Shown here: piece after piece, positions 23,959-32,280 of the stretch | Numbering within the stretch: position 1 is the first letter of the stretch | How the letters are laid out: each line of letters begins with the position of its first letter | DNA from: Bradyrhizobium sp. OK095 | Lineage (GTDB): Bacteria > Pseudomonadota > Alphaproteobacteria > Rhizobiales > Xanthobacteraceae | Assembly: GCF_900109945.1 (NCBI RefSeq) | Contig: NZ_FOBX01000003.1 | Coordinates: forward strand, 434,001 to 498,000 | DNA: 64,000 nt | Direction: 5' to 3' | Made by a program: the position numbers and the translations under genes | The notes under the pieces: generated by a model | Database searches by the model: none | What the model was told of the DNA's origin: nothing | Seen by the model: the letters and a program-made list of their open reading frames with translations, nothing else

Positions 23959-24618
23959 ATGACGAAGGGCGGTCACGGAACTGACGGTGTCGAGCGGCGC
24001 GGCTTGATGTTCGTGCTGTCCTCGCCCTCGGGCGCGGGCAAGACGACGCTGTCGCGGCTGCTGATCGATCGCATGCCCGGGCTGAAAATGTCGGTGTCGG
24101 CGACCACGCGCGCGATGCGGCCAGGCGAGGTCGACGGCCGCGACTATCTGTTCGTCGACAAGCCCCGCTTCGAAGCGATGGTGAAGGACGACGAGCTGCT
24201 CGAATGGGCGACCGTGTTCGACAATCGCTACGGCACGCCGCGCAGCCCCGTCGAAGCCGCGCTGTCGGCCGGGCAGGACGTGCTGTTCGACATTGACTGG
24301 CAGGGCACCCAGCAGCTGCGCGAAAAAGCGCGCGCGGATGTCGTCAGCGTGTTCATCTTGCCGCCGTCAGCCGCCGATCTCGAGAAGCGCCTGCACTCGC
24401 GCGCGCAGGATTCCGACGAGGTGATCCGCAAGCGCATGAGCCGCGCCAGCCACGAGATGAGCCACTGGGCCGAGTACGACTACATCGTGATCAACCATGA
24501 CGTCGACGAGGCCTTCGCCGAGGTGCAGTCGATCCTGAAGGCCGAACGCCTCAAGCGCGAGCGGCGGACTGGCCTCGTGGGCTTCGTGCGAGGTCTACAA
24601 GGACAGCTCCAGGACTAA
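23959..24618 (+). CDS. gmk: Guanylate kinase
   Basis: Phosphorylates GMP to GDP with ATP; 219 residues. P-loop L-S-S-P-S-G-A-G-K-T-T-L near residue 20, GMP-binding region T-R-A-M-R-P-G-E-V-D-G-R-D-Y near residue 53, D-I-D-W-Q-G for the nucleotide, and R-M-S-R-A in the lid. Immediately downstream of yicC. Its last 68 bases overlap the 3' end of the convergent gene at 24551-25741. Confidence 0.97.
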   Translation: MTKGGHGTDGVERRGLMFVLSSPSGAGKTTLSRLLIDRMPGLKMSVSATTRAMRPGEVDGRDYLFVDKPRFEAMVKDDELLEWATVFDNRYGTPRSPVEAALSAGQDVLFDIDWQGTQQLREKARADVVSVFILPPSAADLEKRLHSRAQDSDEVIRKRMSRASHEMSHWAEYDYIVINHDVDEAFAEVQSILKAERLKRERRTGLVGFVRGLQGQLQD

Positions 24619-25741
24619 AGTCGCGACTGGAGCCAGGGGTAGGCGGCGACAGCCGCGGCCCTTCCTGCGCCAACCGTTCCAGCATCGCCGTGATGATGTC
24701 GATGTCGACGGAATCCTCGGCCTGCACCTCTTCGTTGCGATCGGCGGGCTTGTCGTCGACAGGCTCTTGGTCATGAGTGTCGTTGACCGCGAGCTGAGGC
24801 GCTGACGCCTCGATCTCGAACTCTCCGTTGAATATGTCGGCCTCGTCGAGGTCTGCTGCGACCTCATGACGAGGGGAACGGGATTGTGCCGCGATCCGGC
24901 CGATCTCGTCCCCGAACGCGGCGAGTTGCGGGGCTTGCGGACGCGTGGCCAGCGGACGTGCGGCATCGAAGTCGATCGGGTGCGTCAGCTGCGCGCGTCG
25001 CGTGACGGCCGGGGTCGCGTCGAGCCAGGGGGCGCGGTTGTCGTCGAGATCGTGCGGCTCCCGATCGTCCCAATTCACGCGGCGGTGGTCGGCTGCCTGG
25101 ACGCGGACGCGCCCGCCGGCAAAGCGGTAGATGACGCTGGCGAGGAGGCCTGCGAGCGCCAGCGCGCCGCCGATCACGAGCAGCAGCATCTGCAGCGAGC
25201 CGGTCGGCTTGTCGGCGGGAATTTCAGCTGAAGCAAGCGCCACCGGAGTTGCGGGCTTTGCCGGTTTCGCGCTCGGCTGCGGCGCAGGGGCCGTCGCAGA
25301 GGCATCGGGCCAGCGCGCGGCGACAGCGGGCTGCTCTACGTTGCTATCGGTCACGGTGCTCGATGGTTGCTGCGCGACCGGCGGCGCGCTCGCTACAGCC
25401 GGGGCTTGCGTGGTCTGCGGCGCGATGTATTCGGCACGCGCGTTTTGCACCGATGGCGATGCGGCTGAATCCGTGCCTGGTGTGTCGGTTGCCTGCGCGC
25501 TCTGCGTGACCTTGCCGCCTTCGGCGCGCAGATACCAGCATTGCCGCTTGGTCGCGCGATCGAGGCGATAGTACCAGTGCTGGCCCTGCGGCGCGGTGCC
25601 TTTTGCCGAGGCGAGACAGTCGCTCGCGGCGTTGGCCGCGTTCGGTGCGGCCGGCGCGTTCTGTGACACGGCGGCCAGCGGCACGCCGGCAATGATACTG
25701 CCAACAAGCGCGGATATGAACTTTGCGGTGCGGTTGCCCAT
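24551..25741 (-). CDS. Exported single-pass membrane protein of unknown function
   Basis: About 396 residues. A signal peptide (K-F-I-S-A-L-V-G-S-I-I-A-G-V-P-L-A-A-V-S-Q) leads to a short folded part with Cys residues (S-D-C-L-A-S-A-K-G and R-Q-C-W-Y-L-R, probably a disulfide), a Pro/Ala-rich linker, one transmembrane helix near residue 205 (L-L-L-V-I-G-G-A-L-A-L-A-G-L-L), and a polar acidic C-terminal half. GGGAGA lies just upstream of ATG 25741; ATG 25762 is possible. No family recognised with confidence. The 3' end overlaps gmk by 68 bases. Confidence 0.7.
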   Translation of the reverse strand: MGNRTAKFISALVGSIIAGVPLAAVSQNAPAAPNAANAASDCLASAKGTAPQGQHWYYRLDRATKRQCWYLRAEGGKVTQSAQATDTPGTDSAASPSVQNARAEYIAPQTTQAPAVASAPPVAQQPSSTVTDSNVEQPAVAARWPDASATAPAPQPSAKPAKPATPVALASAEIPADKPTGSLQMLLLVIGGALALAGLLASVIYRFAGGRVRVQAADHRRVNWDDREPHDLDDNRAPWLDATPAVTRRAQLTHPIDFDAARPLATRPQAPQLAAFGDEIGRIAAQSRSPRHEVAADLDEADIFNGEFEIEASAPQLAVNDTHDQEPVDDKPADRNEEVQAEDSVDIDIITAMLERLAQEGPRLSPPTPGSSRDFSPGAVLVDLARSPRGQSAARA

Positions 25742-25969
25742 CCTGGTCTCCCGTTTACGCATGACGCAACTCTTTACCGGCCCTTTGTCATCAAAAACTT
25801 GGGTAGCAATGAGCCGCAAATCCGGAGAGGATGTGGCTTGAATTGGGCCCCGCGCGCGTTGGTTCCGCCGCGAAATCAGGCTTTTTTCTGGCGCCGTTGC
25901 TTGCGCGCGCATCGAACGGCGAGGGGGCATGGCGACGGCGCGGTGCGGCAAGGTGAGGGGAGAATAGCC

Positions 25970-26317
25970 ATGAACCGGATCGCCGGGCTCGCAATGACAG
26001 GATGGGTGGTGACCTGCCTCGGCGCCAGCGCAACGCTGGCTGCAACAAACAAGACAGACCCGAAATTCGTATGGCCGAAGGACAATCGATTTACCTGCCG
26101 CGGCGTCATGGCCGAAGAACAGGGCGTTTTGCTGCTGACGCCGGATCAGAATATGCTGACATGGAGTGATGCCGATATCGATGACAAGGACAGAATCCGC
26201 GTGCTGAAGGTCTGCAAATTGGGGGATCGTTGCGAGATCAAAGGCACCATCAGGGGGCACGGGACCTTTGGCTGGGTCGAGATCAATTCGATCGTCCGGC
26301 CTGTCTCGCCGCGATGA
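25970..26317 (+). CDS. Small exported hypothetical protein
   Basis: 115 residues with an N-terminal signal sequence (I-A-G-L-A-M-T-G-W-V-V-T-C-L-G-A-S-A-T-L-A-A). The mature chain has three Cys (F-T-C-R-G, V-C-K-L-G-D-R-C-E-I) and ends in a beta-rich segment (I-R-G-H-G-T-F-G-W-V-E-I), suggesting a small disulfide-linked periplasmic beta domain. AGGTGAGGGGAG precedes ATG 25970. Function unknown. Divergent from the exported membrane protein at 24551-25741 across ~230 bases. Confidence 0.65.
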   Translation: MNRIAGLAMTGWVVTCLGASATLAATNKTDPKFVWPKDNRFTCRGVMAEEQGVLLLTPDQNMLTWSDADIDDKDRIRVLKVCKLGDRCEIKGTIRGHGTFGWVEINSIVRPVSPR

Positions 26318-26332
26318 GCTGCCTTGCGGAAG

Positions 26333-26554
26333 TTATCTCCACACCCGCGCCAGCATCAGCGCCAGGCACCCCAGCACGGCGCTGATCAATCCTACCATCG
26401 CATAGGACTGCGCAAACACACCGGTCTGGATGAAGACCTGGCACGCGATGGCGATGCAGACGGCGGCGAGCAGCAGGCAGGCGCAACCGACGGCGATCGA
26501 GAGATAGCGGATCGCGGTTGCGACCGGCTTTGCGGGTGATGCGGGATCGTTCAT
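26333..26554 (-). CDS. Small two-helix membrane protein
   Basis: 73 residues, ATG 26554. Two hydrophobic helices (A-I-R-Y-L-S-I-A-V-G-C-A-C-L-L-L-A-A-V-C and Y-A-M-V-G-L-I-S-A-V-L-G-C-L-A-L-M-L-A) joined by a short loop, with a charged end. A TTG four codons upstream is the only longer option. Convergent with the exported protein at 25970-26317 (15-base gap). Unknown function; the consistent helix pattern supports a real gene. Confidence 0.55.
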   Translation of the reverse strand: MNDPASPAKPVATAIRYLSIAVGCACLLLAAVCIAIACQVFIQTGVFAQSYAMVGLISAVLGCLALMLARVWR

Positions 26555-26614
26555 GCAGGGGTACAACGGCGCGGTCGGCGGCAGGTTCCTCCGCCGCTGC
26601 GCACGGCGGGCGCG

Positions 26615-26785
26615 TCAATCGCGTGCGCAGCAATCGACGAGCGCGCGCCAGATGCGCTGAACTTCGATCGTTCTCTCGAGCTCCAGGACATGGTTCGCGC
26701 TCGCAGCCGGGGCTGTCGCCCGAAGGCGCGCTTCACGCGGTGCGATCCAGCGCTCGGATATCGGATCGTACCATTTGCCTGTCAT
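26615..26785 (-). CDS. Small hypothetical protein, 56 residues
   Basis: Frame from ATG 26785 to TGA 26615, too short for usual cut-offs. It begins M-T-G-K-W-Y-D-P-I-S-E-R-W-I-A-P-R and continues with an amphipathic helix (V-L-E-L-E-R-T-I-E-V-Q-R-I-W-R-A-L-V) before ending C-C-A-R-D. Trp and Glu content and the alternating pattern look protein-like. An AGAGGAG is present but 14 bases from the start, longer than ideal. Function unknown. Confidence 0.4.
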   Translation of the reverse strand: MTGKWYDPISERWIAPREARLRATAPAASANHVLELERTIEVQRIWRALVDCCARD

Positions 26786-26917
26786 GACCAAGCGCGTCTC
26801 TCCTCTTCGGTCCCCCGAATGAGTGTCTGGTGTCCCTGACGAAAGGCAAACGCATGGGAGGCGCGTGGCGTTCCAATTTCGATCCTGTTGTGATCGGTCG
26901 TGAAAAGGCGCCGAGGG

Positions 26918-27334
26918 CTATCGCTTCGGCTCATCTCGCGCATCATGCGGCGATACGTCGGTCTGTTGTCGCGCCTCGCCGGCGCGGACCTCTTCGAGGA
27001 TGGTCTCCAGCGATCGTTCGCTGGCTGCGGCCCCGGGCGGCGGGCCCGACTTGCAGTATTTCCTGACCAGCCGCTTGATGTCGTCGGCCGCTTGCAGCAG
27101 CGGCGGCGTCAGCGAGAACAAAGCGCCCATTGCGATGGCGATGATGGTGTGCCGAAGCGACACCTTGTCGTCTTCGTCGAAGGGGTAGGCGTTGCCCTCG
27201 ATCGCTATGGGGGCGAGGCCTTCCTGCGATCGCGGACGATCCGGCTTCTGCGGCTTTCGCGGCGGCATCATGATCACGACAAAAAGCACGTTGATCAGGA
27301 GCCAGATGCCGAGGACGACGAGAAATGTTTGCAT
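26918..27334 (-). CDS. Small membrane-anchored protein
   Basis: 138 residues. An N-terminal helix (F-L-V-V-L-G-I-W-L-L-I-N-V-L-F-V-V-I-M-M) is followed by a basic Pro-rich stretch, a second moderately hydrophobic segment (T-I-I-A-I-A-M-G-A-L-F-S-L-T-P-P-L-L) and an acidic C-terminal tail. I chose ATG 27334 because it puts the helix at the very start; an upstream extension reads as non-coding. Not recognised. The upstream region is AT-rich, consistent with a promoter. Confidence 0.6.
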   Translation of the reverse strand: MQTFLVVLGIWLLINVLFVVIMMPPRKPQKPDRPRSQEGLAPIAIEGNAYPFDEDDKVSLRHTIIAIAMGALFSLTPPLLQAADDIKRLVRKYCKSGPPPGAAASERSLETILEEVRAGEARQQTDVSPHDARDEPKR

Positions 27335-27523
27335 TCCAAAAGACCGGAAAAATAATGTACTGTGGGCTAAACGAATATTGAATGGCCGTTCGCGCACTAA
27401 CGCAAGTTGTGCCTGAGGAGCGCAAGCCGATGACGGGCGAAGCGCGGCGAAATCGCTATCGAAATTTGGCAACGACGGCGTTGCGGTGTCGCCAAATCCA
27501 TCCTGCGGAGTTGGCGCGACCGC

Positions 27524-28240
27524 CTAGCTCGCCGAGGACGCGCGACCAAACACCTCGCCAAAATGCTTCTTCACCGCGCCATTGCAGGTGCAGGCTCGGG
27601 CCTGGAGCGCGGGCGCATCGAGGATCAGGATGGCGCCGCGGCGGGTTGCGAGGATGCGCCTTGCCTTGAACATCTGGATGACGCGGCTGGCATAGCTGCG
27701 GGAGACGCCAAGCATGCCGGCGAGCTGCTCGTGGGTGAGGGGGATCTCGGCCTCGCCGATATGCTCGTGCACGGAGACGATCCATTTGGCGGCGCGCTGC
27801 TCGATCGAATGTGCAGCGTTGCAGGCCGCGGTCTGGAGCAGCTGCGCCAGCTGGCAGTCGACATAGCGCGACAGCATGTCCTGGAGCGTTGCCGATTTCT
27901 GCTGCGCCTGCTCGAGCGCGCGCTGCGGCAGCCGGACGAGTGTACCGCTCAGCTTCACGACGATGCGCGAATAGGCGAGCGAAGCGGTGCGGCCGGCGGC
28001 AACGCCCACCGCCCCCTCGCGGCCCACCAGCAGGCTCTCGACCTCGCGGTCATCCTCGACCGGCACGGCGAACGACACCAGCGCGGAGCCGCAGGGAAAA
28101 TGCACCGCCGTCACCGCGTCGCCGGCGTGATGCAGGATGTGGCCGGCCGCGAGGTCGACCGGCTGGAGGTGCGGCGCGATCAGTTCGAAATCGTGAGGGG
28201 TGAGCTGCCGGAGCAGATCGTTCTGGGGCCGACCGGTCAC
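27524..28240 (-). CDS. Crp/Fnr-family transcriptional regulator
   Basis: 238 residues: an N-terminal cyclic-nucleotide-type beta roll (about residues 15-120, V-D-L-A-A-G-H-I-L-H-H-A-G-D) and a C-terminal Crp-type winged helix (residues 150-215, L-T-H-E-Q-L-A-G-M-L-G-V-S-R-S-Y-A-S-R-V-I). The cysteine cluster that binds iron-sulfur in Fnr is absent from the N-terminus, so it is not a classical oxygen sensor. Two Cys near the end (A-C-T-C-N) are of unknown use. Stands alone; three 15-base tandem repeats lie about 100 bases upstream. Confidence 0.85.
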   Translation of the reverse strand: MTGRPQNDLLRQLTPHDFELIAPHLQPVDLAAGHILHHAGDAVTAVHFPCGSALVSFAVPVEDDREVESLLVGREGAVGVAAGRTASLAYSRIVVKLSGTLVRLPQRALEQAQQKSATLQDMLSRYVDCQLAQLLQTAACNAAHSIEQRAAKWIVSVHEHIGEAEIPLTHEQLAGMLGVSRSYASRVIQMFKARRILATRRGAILILDAPALQARACTCNGAVKKHFGEVFGRASSAS

Positions 28241-28607
28241 TTGTTGTTGTCTCTTGCCGTTTTTTGCCGGGAATCGGCACCGGCCAGAACCCTACGTTTC
28301 CGCAGCGGAACCGACGGTTCCAAAGTGCACACAAGGAATTCTTGGGCGTTGAAAACTTGGACGTTGAAAACTTGGACGTTGAAAAATCGACTCAGCCTTG
28401 CGGAGTTTCGGAATGCGCGGGGACAATGGGCCGGATGGCGTGGCCCTGACTTCGCGCGCTCTGTTCAGGAGTGAACACAAGGGGTGGGCGGATCGGCGTA
28501 GCGTCCCCCTGCGGAAGCGCCGTAACCCCGTGCGCTCTGCCCGACGACCGCCGGCCCATAGCTCTCGAACGCCGCCGGGCCGGCGGGTCCGAGGGCATCG
28601 CCTCCGA
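28241..28607. other. Intergenic region upstream of the Crp gene
   Basis: About 370 bases between the Crp/Fnr start and the next minus-strand gene's end. Contains the 15-base tandem repeats at 28341-28385 and otherwise GC-rich DNA without a frame I would call a gene. Probably holds the Crp promoter. Confidence 0.5.
28341..28385. repeat. Three tandem 15-base repeats
   Basis: CTTGG(G/A)CGTTGAAAA occurs three times head to tail (28341-28355, 28356-28370, 28371-28385) with a single difference in the first copy. AT-rich units about 100 bases upstream of the Crp/Fnr start; possible regulator array or a slippage tract. Confidence 0.85.
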
Positions 28608-28838
28608 TCAGCCGAAGCGCGCTTGCTGCGGCGGCGGGCTTTGCGTTGCGTGCGCGCGCCAGGCGTCGATCGCCTTGTTGGCGAGCATCAGTTGCCGGCG
28701 TTCGCCGCGCCTGAGCTGCGCTTCGATGGCGTCGAGAAGGACGTTTGCGGTCTCGTCCGCGGGGCCGAGCTCGCCGCTACCCTCCAGAAAATTCCAGGCG
28801 ATGAAGAATGCGCTCTCGACGGTGCAGCGAATGGACAT
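28608..28838 (-). CDS. Small hypothetical protein, 76 residues
   Basis: Helical protein with the sequence M-S-I-R-C-T-V-E-S-A-F-F-I-A-W-N-F-L-E at the start and I-E-A-Q-L-R-R-G-E-R-R-Q-L-M-L-A-N-K-A-I-D-A near the end. I recall similar short rhizobial proteins with a conserved R-R-G-E-R-R-x-L-M-L-x-N-K-A-I core but no assigned role. No signal or membrane segment. No strong ribosome site. It lies between the Crp gene and the Flp pilin gene, both also on the minus strand. Confidence 0.6.
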   Translation of the reverse strand: MSIRCTVESAFFIAWNFLEGSGELGPADETANVLLDAIEAQLRRGERRQLMLANKAIDAWRAHATQSPPPQQARFG

Positions 28839-28906
28839 GCGCTGCCAACGCGACGGCCGCGGGGGCGTTCCGCGCGCGGGGAGTGCCGTGAGTGAACGGC
28901 GTTGCT

Positions 28907-29068
28907 TTACTTCAGCGAGGCGCTGATCGAGCCGAACTTCAGCTTGAGCGTCGAGCCGAGATTGTTGACCACGGCGATGATCGCAAGCGCGATGCCGGCG
29001 GCGATCAGACCGTACTCGATCGCGGTGGCGCCGGATTCGTCGGCCAGAAATCGGCGGATGGTCTGCAT
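28907..29068 (-). CDS. Flp/Fap-type pilin subunit
   Basis: Class IVb pilin of 53 residues, typical for Flp pilins. Short leader M-Q-T-I-R-R-F-L-A-D-E-S-G then the processing and assembly motif A-T-A-I-E-Y-G-L-I-A-A-G-I-A-L-A-I-I: prepilin peptidase would cut after the Gly, leaving the Glu at position 5 of the mature protein, and Tyr next to it is conserved. Start ATG 29068. The tad assembly genes are not in this window, so it is an orphan copy; rhizobia often carry several. Confidence 0.85.
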   Translation of the reverse strand: MQTIRRFLADESGATAIEYGLIAAGIALAIIAVVNNLGSTLKLKFGSISASLK

Positions 29069-29233
29069 GGTCTCACCAGAATTCCGAAGAGGGGTTTGGC
29101 GAGGACTATAGTCCGCTGATCGCCGGTTCCCCTATGGGGAACCACGGCATGCGTCAATTCCGAGTTAATTGCATGAAGGAATGCGGGCCGGCGAGACCTG
29201 CATCTCGCCGCCAAGCCTGACTTGATGTTTGCG

Positions 29234-30292
29234 TCAGTTCTTCAGCACGATGCGGCCGACGACCTTGCCGGCGCGAAGCTCCTCGATCCATTTCTGGACA
29301 TCGCCCATCGGTTCCTCGCGCATCGGCGTCGGCTTGATCTTGCCGGCGCGGGCCAGCGCCATCAATTCGTGCGCCTCGGCAAGCGTGCCGACCATGAAAC
29401 CTTCGACGGTGAGGCGCTTGTAGACCCATTGCACCATCGGCAGCGTGAACTGGCCGCCCATCAGGCCCGAGACCACGACCTTGCCGCCGCGCGCGGCAAC
29501 CGCCACGGCAAACGCCATCGACTTCTCGTTGCCGGCGAAGTCGACGACCTCGTCGAAGCCGCCCTCGGTTTCCTTCAGGATGCGCTTGATCACATCGGGC
29601 TCGGACGGATCGTAGGCGTTGGCAGCACCGTTCTTCAGCGCGGTCTCGCGTGCGGCCGGCGAGAGATCGGCGACCGTGATCGGCTGCTTGAACATCGCCT
29701 GCGCGAACGACAGGCCCATCATGCCGACGCCGCCGAGGCCGATCAGCAACAGGTTACGCTGACGCGGACGGTCGACCAGGCGCTTGAGCGCGCCATAGGC
29801 GGTGACGCCGGAGCACATCAGGGTCGCGGCCTGGTTGACGGGCAGGGGATCGTAGTCGAGCAGGTATTTCGCGTCGGGTACCAGCACGTGGGTGGCAAAG
29901 CCGCCGTCGATGGAGACACCGAGGAAGCGTTGCTTGGCACAGAGGTTCTCGTCGCCATTGGCGCAGTCGCGGCACTGGCCGCAGCCGATCCACGGAAACA
30001 CCGCCTTCTTGGCGCCGACGAGGCCAGCCGCAACGTCAGGCCCGACCTCGTCGACGACGCCCGCGATCTCGTGGCCGAGCGTGAAGGGCAGATTCATGCC
30101 GCGCGTGGTGTCGAGCTTCTTGCCGCCGCCGAGATCGGCATAGCCGTCCTGAATGTGCAAATCGGAATGGCAGAGGCCGCAACGCTCGATGCGCACCAGC
30201 ACCTCACGTCCCTGCGGCCTTGGCGTGTCGACGATGGTCTCGCACAGGGGCGCATCGAACTTGACCAGCGACTGCCGACGCATCAACGCCAT
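29234..30292 (-). CDS. Zinc-dependent alcohol dehydrogenase
   Basis: Medium-chain NAD-dependent alcohol dehydrogenase, 352 residues. Catalytic zinc ligands: Cys in C-G-L-C-H-S-D (about residue 38) and His in L-G-H-E (about 73). The structural zinc site C-G-Q-C-R-D-C-x7-C is complete (about 104-118). The Rossmann motif G-L-G-G-V-G-M-M-G is near residue 187. Cytosolic. Specificity (ethanol, aromatic alcohols, or formaldehyde adducts) cannot be read. Downstream of ksgA on the same strand but separated by a dispersed repeat. Confidence 0.9.
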   Translation of the reverse strand: MALMRRQSLVKFDAPLCETIVDTPRPQGREVLVRIERCGLCHSDLHIQDGYADLGGGKKLDTTRGMNLPFTLGHEIAGVVDEVGPDVAAGLVGAKKAVFPWIGCGQCRDCANGDENLCAKQRFLGVSIDGGFATHVLVPDAKYLLDYDPLPVNQAATLMCSGVTAYGALKRLVDRPRQRNLLLIGLGGVGMMGLSFAQAMFKQPITVADLSPAARETALKNGAANAYDPSEPDVIKRILKETEGGFDEVVDFAGNEKSMAFAVAVAARGGKVVVSGLMGGQFTLPMVQWVYKRLTVEGFMVGTLAEAHELMALARAGKIKPTPMREEPMGDVQKWIEELRAGKVVGRIVLKN

Positions 30293-30313
30293 ATTCTCTC
30301 CTCCGGAATTTGC

Positions 30314-30397
30314 ACCAAAGCGCGATCGCGCGCTTTGGTTTTGTTATTTAAGCATGATCTCTTCGGAAAACCGCTTCACACTTTTCCGGATCATGCT
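30314..30397. repeat. Composite two-hairpin dispersed repeat, copy 1
   Basis: First hairpin ACCAAAGCGCG / CGCGCTTTGGT (30314-30339) followed by TTTGTTATTT, then second hairpin opened by AGCATGAT (30351) and closed by ATCATGCT (30397), with TTCGGAAAA and TTTTCCGG as inner arms. It abuts the ksgA stop codon. A second copy with the same order lies at 54242-54352. The T run is on the plus strand, so this is not a good terminator for the minus-strand genes. Confidence 0.8.
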
Positions 30398-31255
30398 TTA
30401 TTCAGCTTGCTTTCGTATATCCGCCAATTCACGCGCCATGGCAACAAAGCCCGAGATCGGAATGGTCTCCGCGCGTCGCGTCGCATCGACGCCTGCGGCA
30501 GATGCAAGCCGCGCGGGATCGACGCCGAGCGATTTCAGACTTTGCCGCAGCATTTTCCGGCGCTGGCCGAAGGCGCTGGCTGCGACCTGCTCGAGCAGTT
30601 TCCGATCGCAGGGAAGCGGCTCTGCGCGCGGCACCAGACGCACGACGGAGGAGGTGACCTTCGGCGGTGGCACAAAAGCGGAAGGCGCAATGTCGAACAG
30701 AATCTTTGTCTCGCAGCGCCAGTTGGCGAGCACGCCGAGGCGGCCATAGGCCTCCTCGTCTTCGCGTGCGACGATGCGCTCGCCGACCTCGCGCTGGAAC
30801 ATCAGCACCAACATGTCGTACCAGGGCGGCCAGGGCTCGGTGGTGAGCCAGCCGATCAGGAGCGGGGTCGCGATGTTGTAGGGCAGATTGGCGACGATTT
30901 TTGCGCGCTCGCCCGCGAGCAGCGGACGCGGATCGAAGGTCATGGCATCGCCATGCACGATCTCGAGCCTATCGGGGTAGCGCGCGGAAATATCCTGTAA
31001 GGCCGGGATCGCGCGCTCGTCGTGCTCGATCGCGATGACGCGCTTGGCGCCGAGCGCGAGCAGCGCGCGCGTCAATCCACCGGGGCCGGGACCGATCTCG
31101 ACGATGGTGGAGTCTTCCAGGGGAGCAGCTGCCCGCGCGATGCGCGCGGTCAGGTTGAGGTCGAGCAGAAAATTCTGGCCGAGCGATTTGCGGGCCGACA
31201 GCGCGTGCTGGCGAATGACCTCGCGGAGCGGCGGGAGGTCGTCGATCGCGCTCAT
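30398..31255 (-). CDS. rsmA: 16S rRNA dimethyladenosine transferase
   Basis: KsgA methylates two adjacent adenines near the 3' end of 16S rRNA with SAM; 285 residues. Motif [14 protein letters not shown] near residue 53, the acidic motif E-H-D near residue 78, and the catalytic N-L-P-Y-N-I-A near residue 122 are all present; Q-N-F-L-L-D at the start is typical. The ATG overlaps the pdxA stop by one base (TGATG). Last gene of the lptF-lptG-lptD-surA-pdxA-ksgA run. Confidence 0.96.
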   Translation of the reverse strand: MSAIDDLPPLREVIRQHALSARKSLGQNFLLDLNLTARIARAAAPLEDSTIVEIGPGPGGLTRALLALGAKRVIAIEHDERAIPALQDISARYPDRLEIVHGDAMTFDPRPLLAGERAKIVANLPYNIATPLLIGWLTTEPWPPWYDMLVLMFQREVGERIVAREDEEAYGRLGVLANWRCETKILFDIAPSAFVPPPKVTSSVVRLVPRAEPLPCDRKLLEQVAASAFGQRRKMLRQSLKSLGVDPARLASAAGVDATRRAETIPISGFVAMARELADIRKQAE

Positions 31256-32280
31256 CAGCTTGTTGCAGCCGTCATGCGGCTGGCGAGCTTCAGCGCGGCG
31301 ATCAGGCTGGCGGGATTGGCCTTGCCGGTGCCGGCGATGTCGAAGGCGGTGCCGTGGTCCGGCGAGGTGCGGATGAAGGGCAGGCCGAGCGTGACGTTGA
31401 CGGCGTCGTCGAAGGCGACCGTCTTGATCGGGATCAGCGCCTGGTCGTGATACATGCAGACCGCGCAGTCATAGGTCGCGCGCGCGGCCTCGTGGAACAT
31501 GGTGTCGGCGGGCAGCGGGCCTTTTGCCTCGATGCCGTCATTGCGCAGAACTTTGAGCGCCGGGGCAATCACGGTCTGCTCCTCATGGCCGAGCGAGCCG
31601 TCCTCGCCGGCATGCGGATTGAGGCCGGAGATCGCGATCCGCGGCCTGTCGATGCCGAAGCGGGATTTCAGCTCGCCTGCAACGATGCGCACGGTCGAGA
31701 CGATCAGCTCGCTGGTGAGCTGGACAAGCGCATCGCGCAAGGCGACGTGGATGGTCACGGGCACGACTGCGAGCCGCGGCGACCACAGCATCATCACCGG
31801 CTGCGGCACACGGCCGTCGCTGCTAGCAAGCTCGGCGAGGAATTCGGTGTGGCCGGGATGGCGGAAGCCTGCGCGGTAGAGCACGCTCTTGGCGATCGGA
31901 TTGGTGACGACGGCGCTGGCACGGCCTGCGCGCACATCGCCGACCGCCTGGCGGATCGAGGCAAGTGCGGCCGGCGCGCTCGATTCATCGGGCTTGCCGG
32001 GTTCGGCGGTGGCGTGCTCGCCGGTTGCCACCACGGGCAGGGCCTCGGTGAAGGTGGCTGCGGCTTCGCTCGGGCTCACAGAGGCGATCCGGAAATCGGC
32101 GCCGAGCGCCTTCCCCAGGGCCTTGGCGCGGCGGGCGATGAAAGCCTCGTCGCCGAGCAGATAGAAGGCGGGCAGGTTCAGCTCACGGCGCCGGAGCCAG
32201 GCTGCGATCGTGATGTCGGGACCGATGCCGGCGGGCTCTCCCAGGGTCAGGGCGAGGGGCTTTATCGGGTGGTTGGCCAT
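31255..32280 (-). CDS. pdxA: 4-hydroxythreonine-4-phosphate dehydrogenase
   Basis: NAD-dependent enzyme of pyridoxal phosphate synthesis; 341 residues. [10 protein letters not shown] at the start, V-T-N-P-I-A-K near residue 140, [10 protein letters not shown] for metal binding, and M-Y-H-D-Q-A-L-I-P near residue 278 are diagnostic. Its ATG shares a base with the surA stop and its TGA with the ksgA ATG, so the three are translationally coupled. surA-pdxA-ksgA is conserved from gammaproteobacteria to rhizobia. Confidence 0.96.
   Translation of the reverse strand: MANHPIKPLALTLGEPAGIGPDITIAAWLRRRELNLPAFYLLGDEAFIARRAKALGKALGADFRIASVSPSEAAATFTEALPVVATGEHATAEPGKPDESSAPAALASIRQAVGDVRAGRASAVVTNPIAKSVLYRAGFRHPGHTEFLAELASSDGRVPQPVMMLWSPRLAVVPVTIHVALRDALVQLTSELIVSTVRIVAGELKSRFGIDRPRIAISGLNPHAGEDGSLGHEEQTVIAPALKVLRNDGIEAKGPLPADTMFHEAARATYDCAVCMYHDQALIPIKTVAFDDAVNVTLGLPFIRTSPDHGTAFDIAGTGKANPASLIAALKLASRMTAATS

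Noticed and set aside
27382..27669. Plus-strand 95-codon frame after the small membrane gene
   Set aside because: Overlaps the Crp/Fnr 3' end antisense, no ribosome site, Arg-rich composition.
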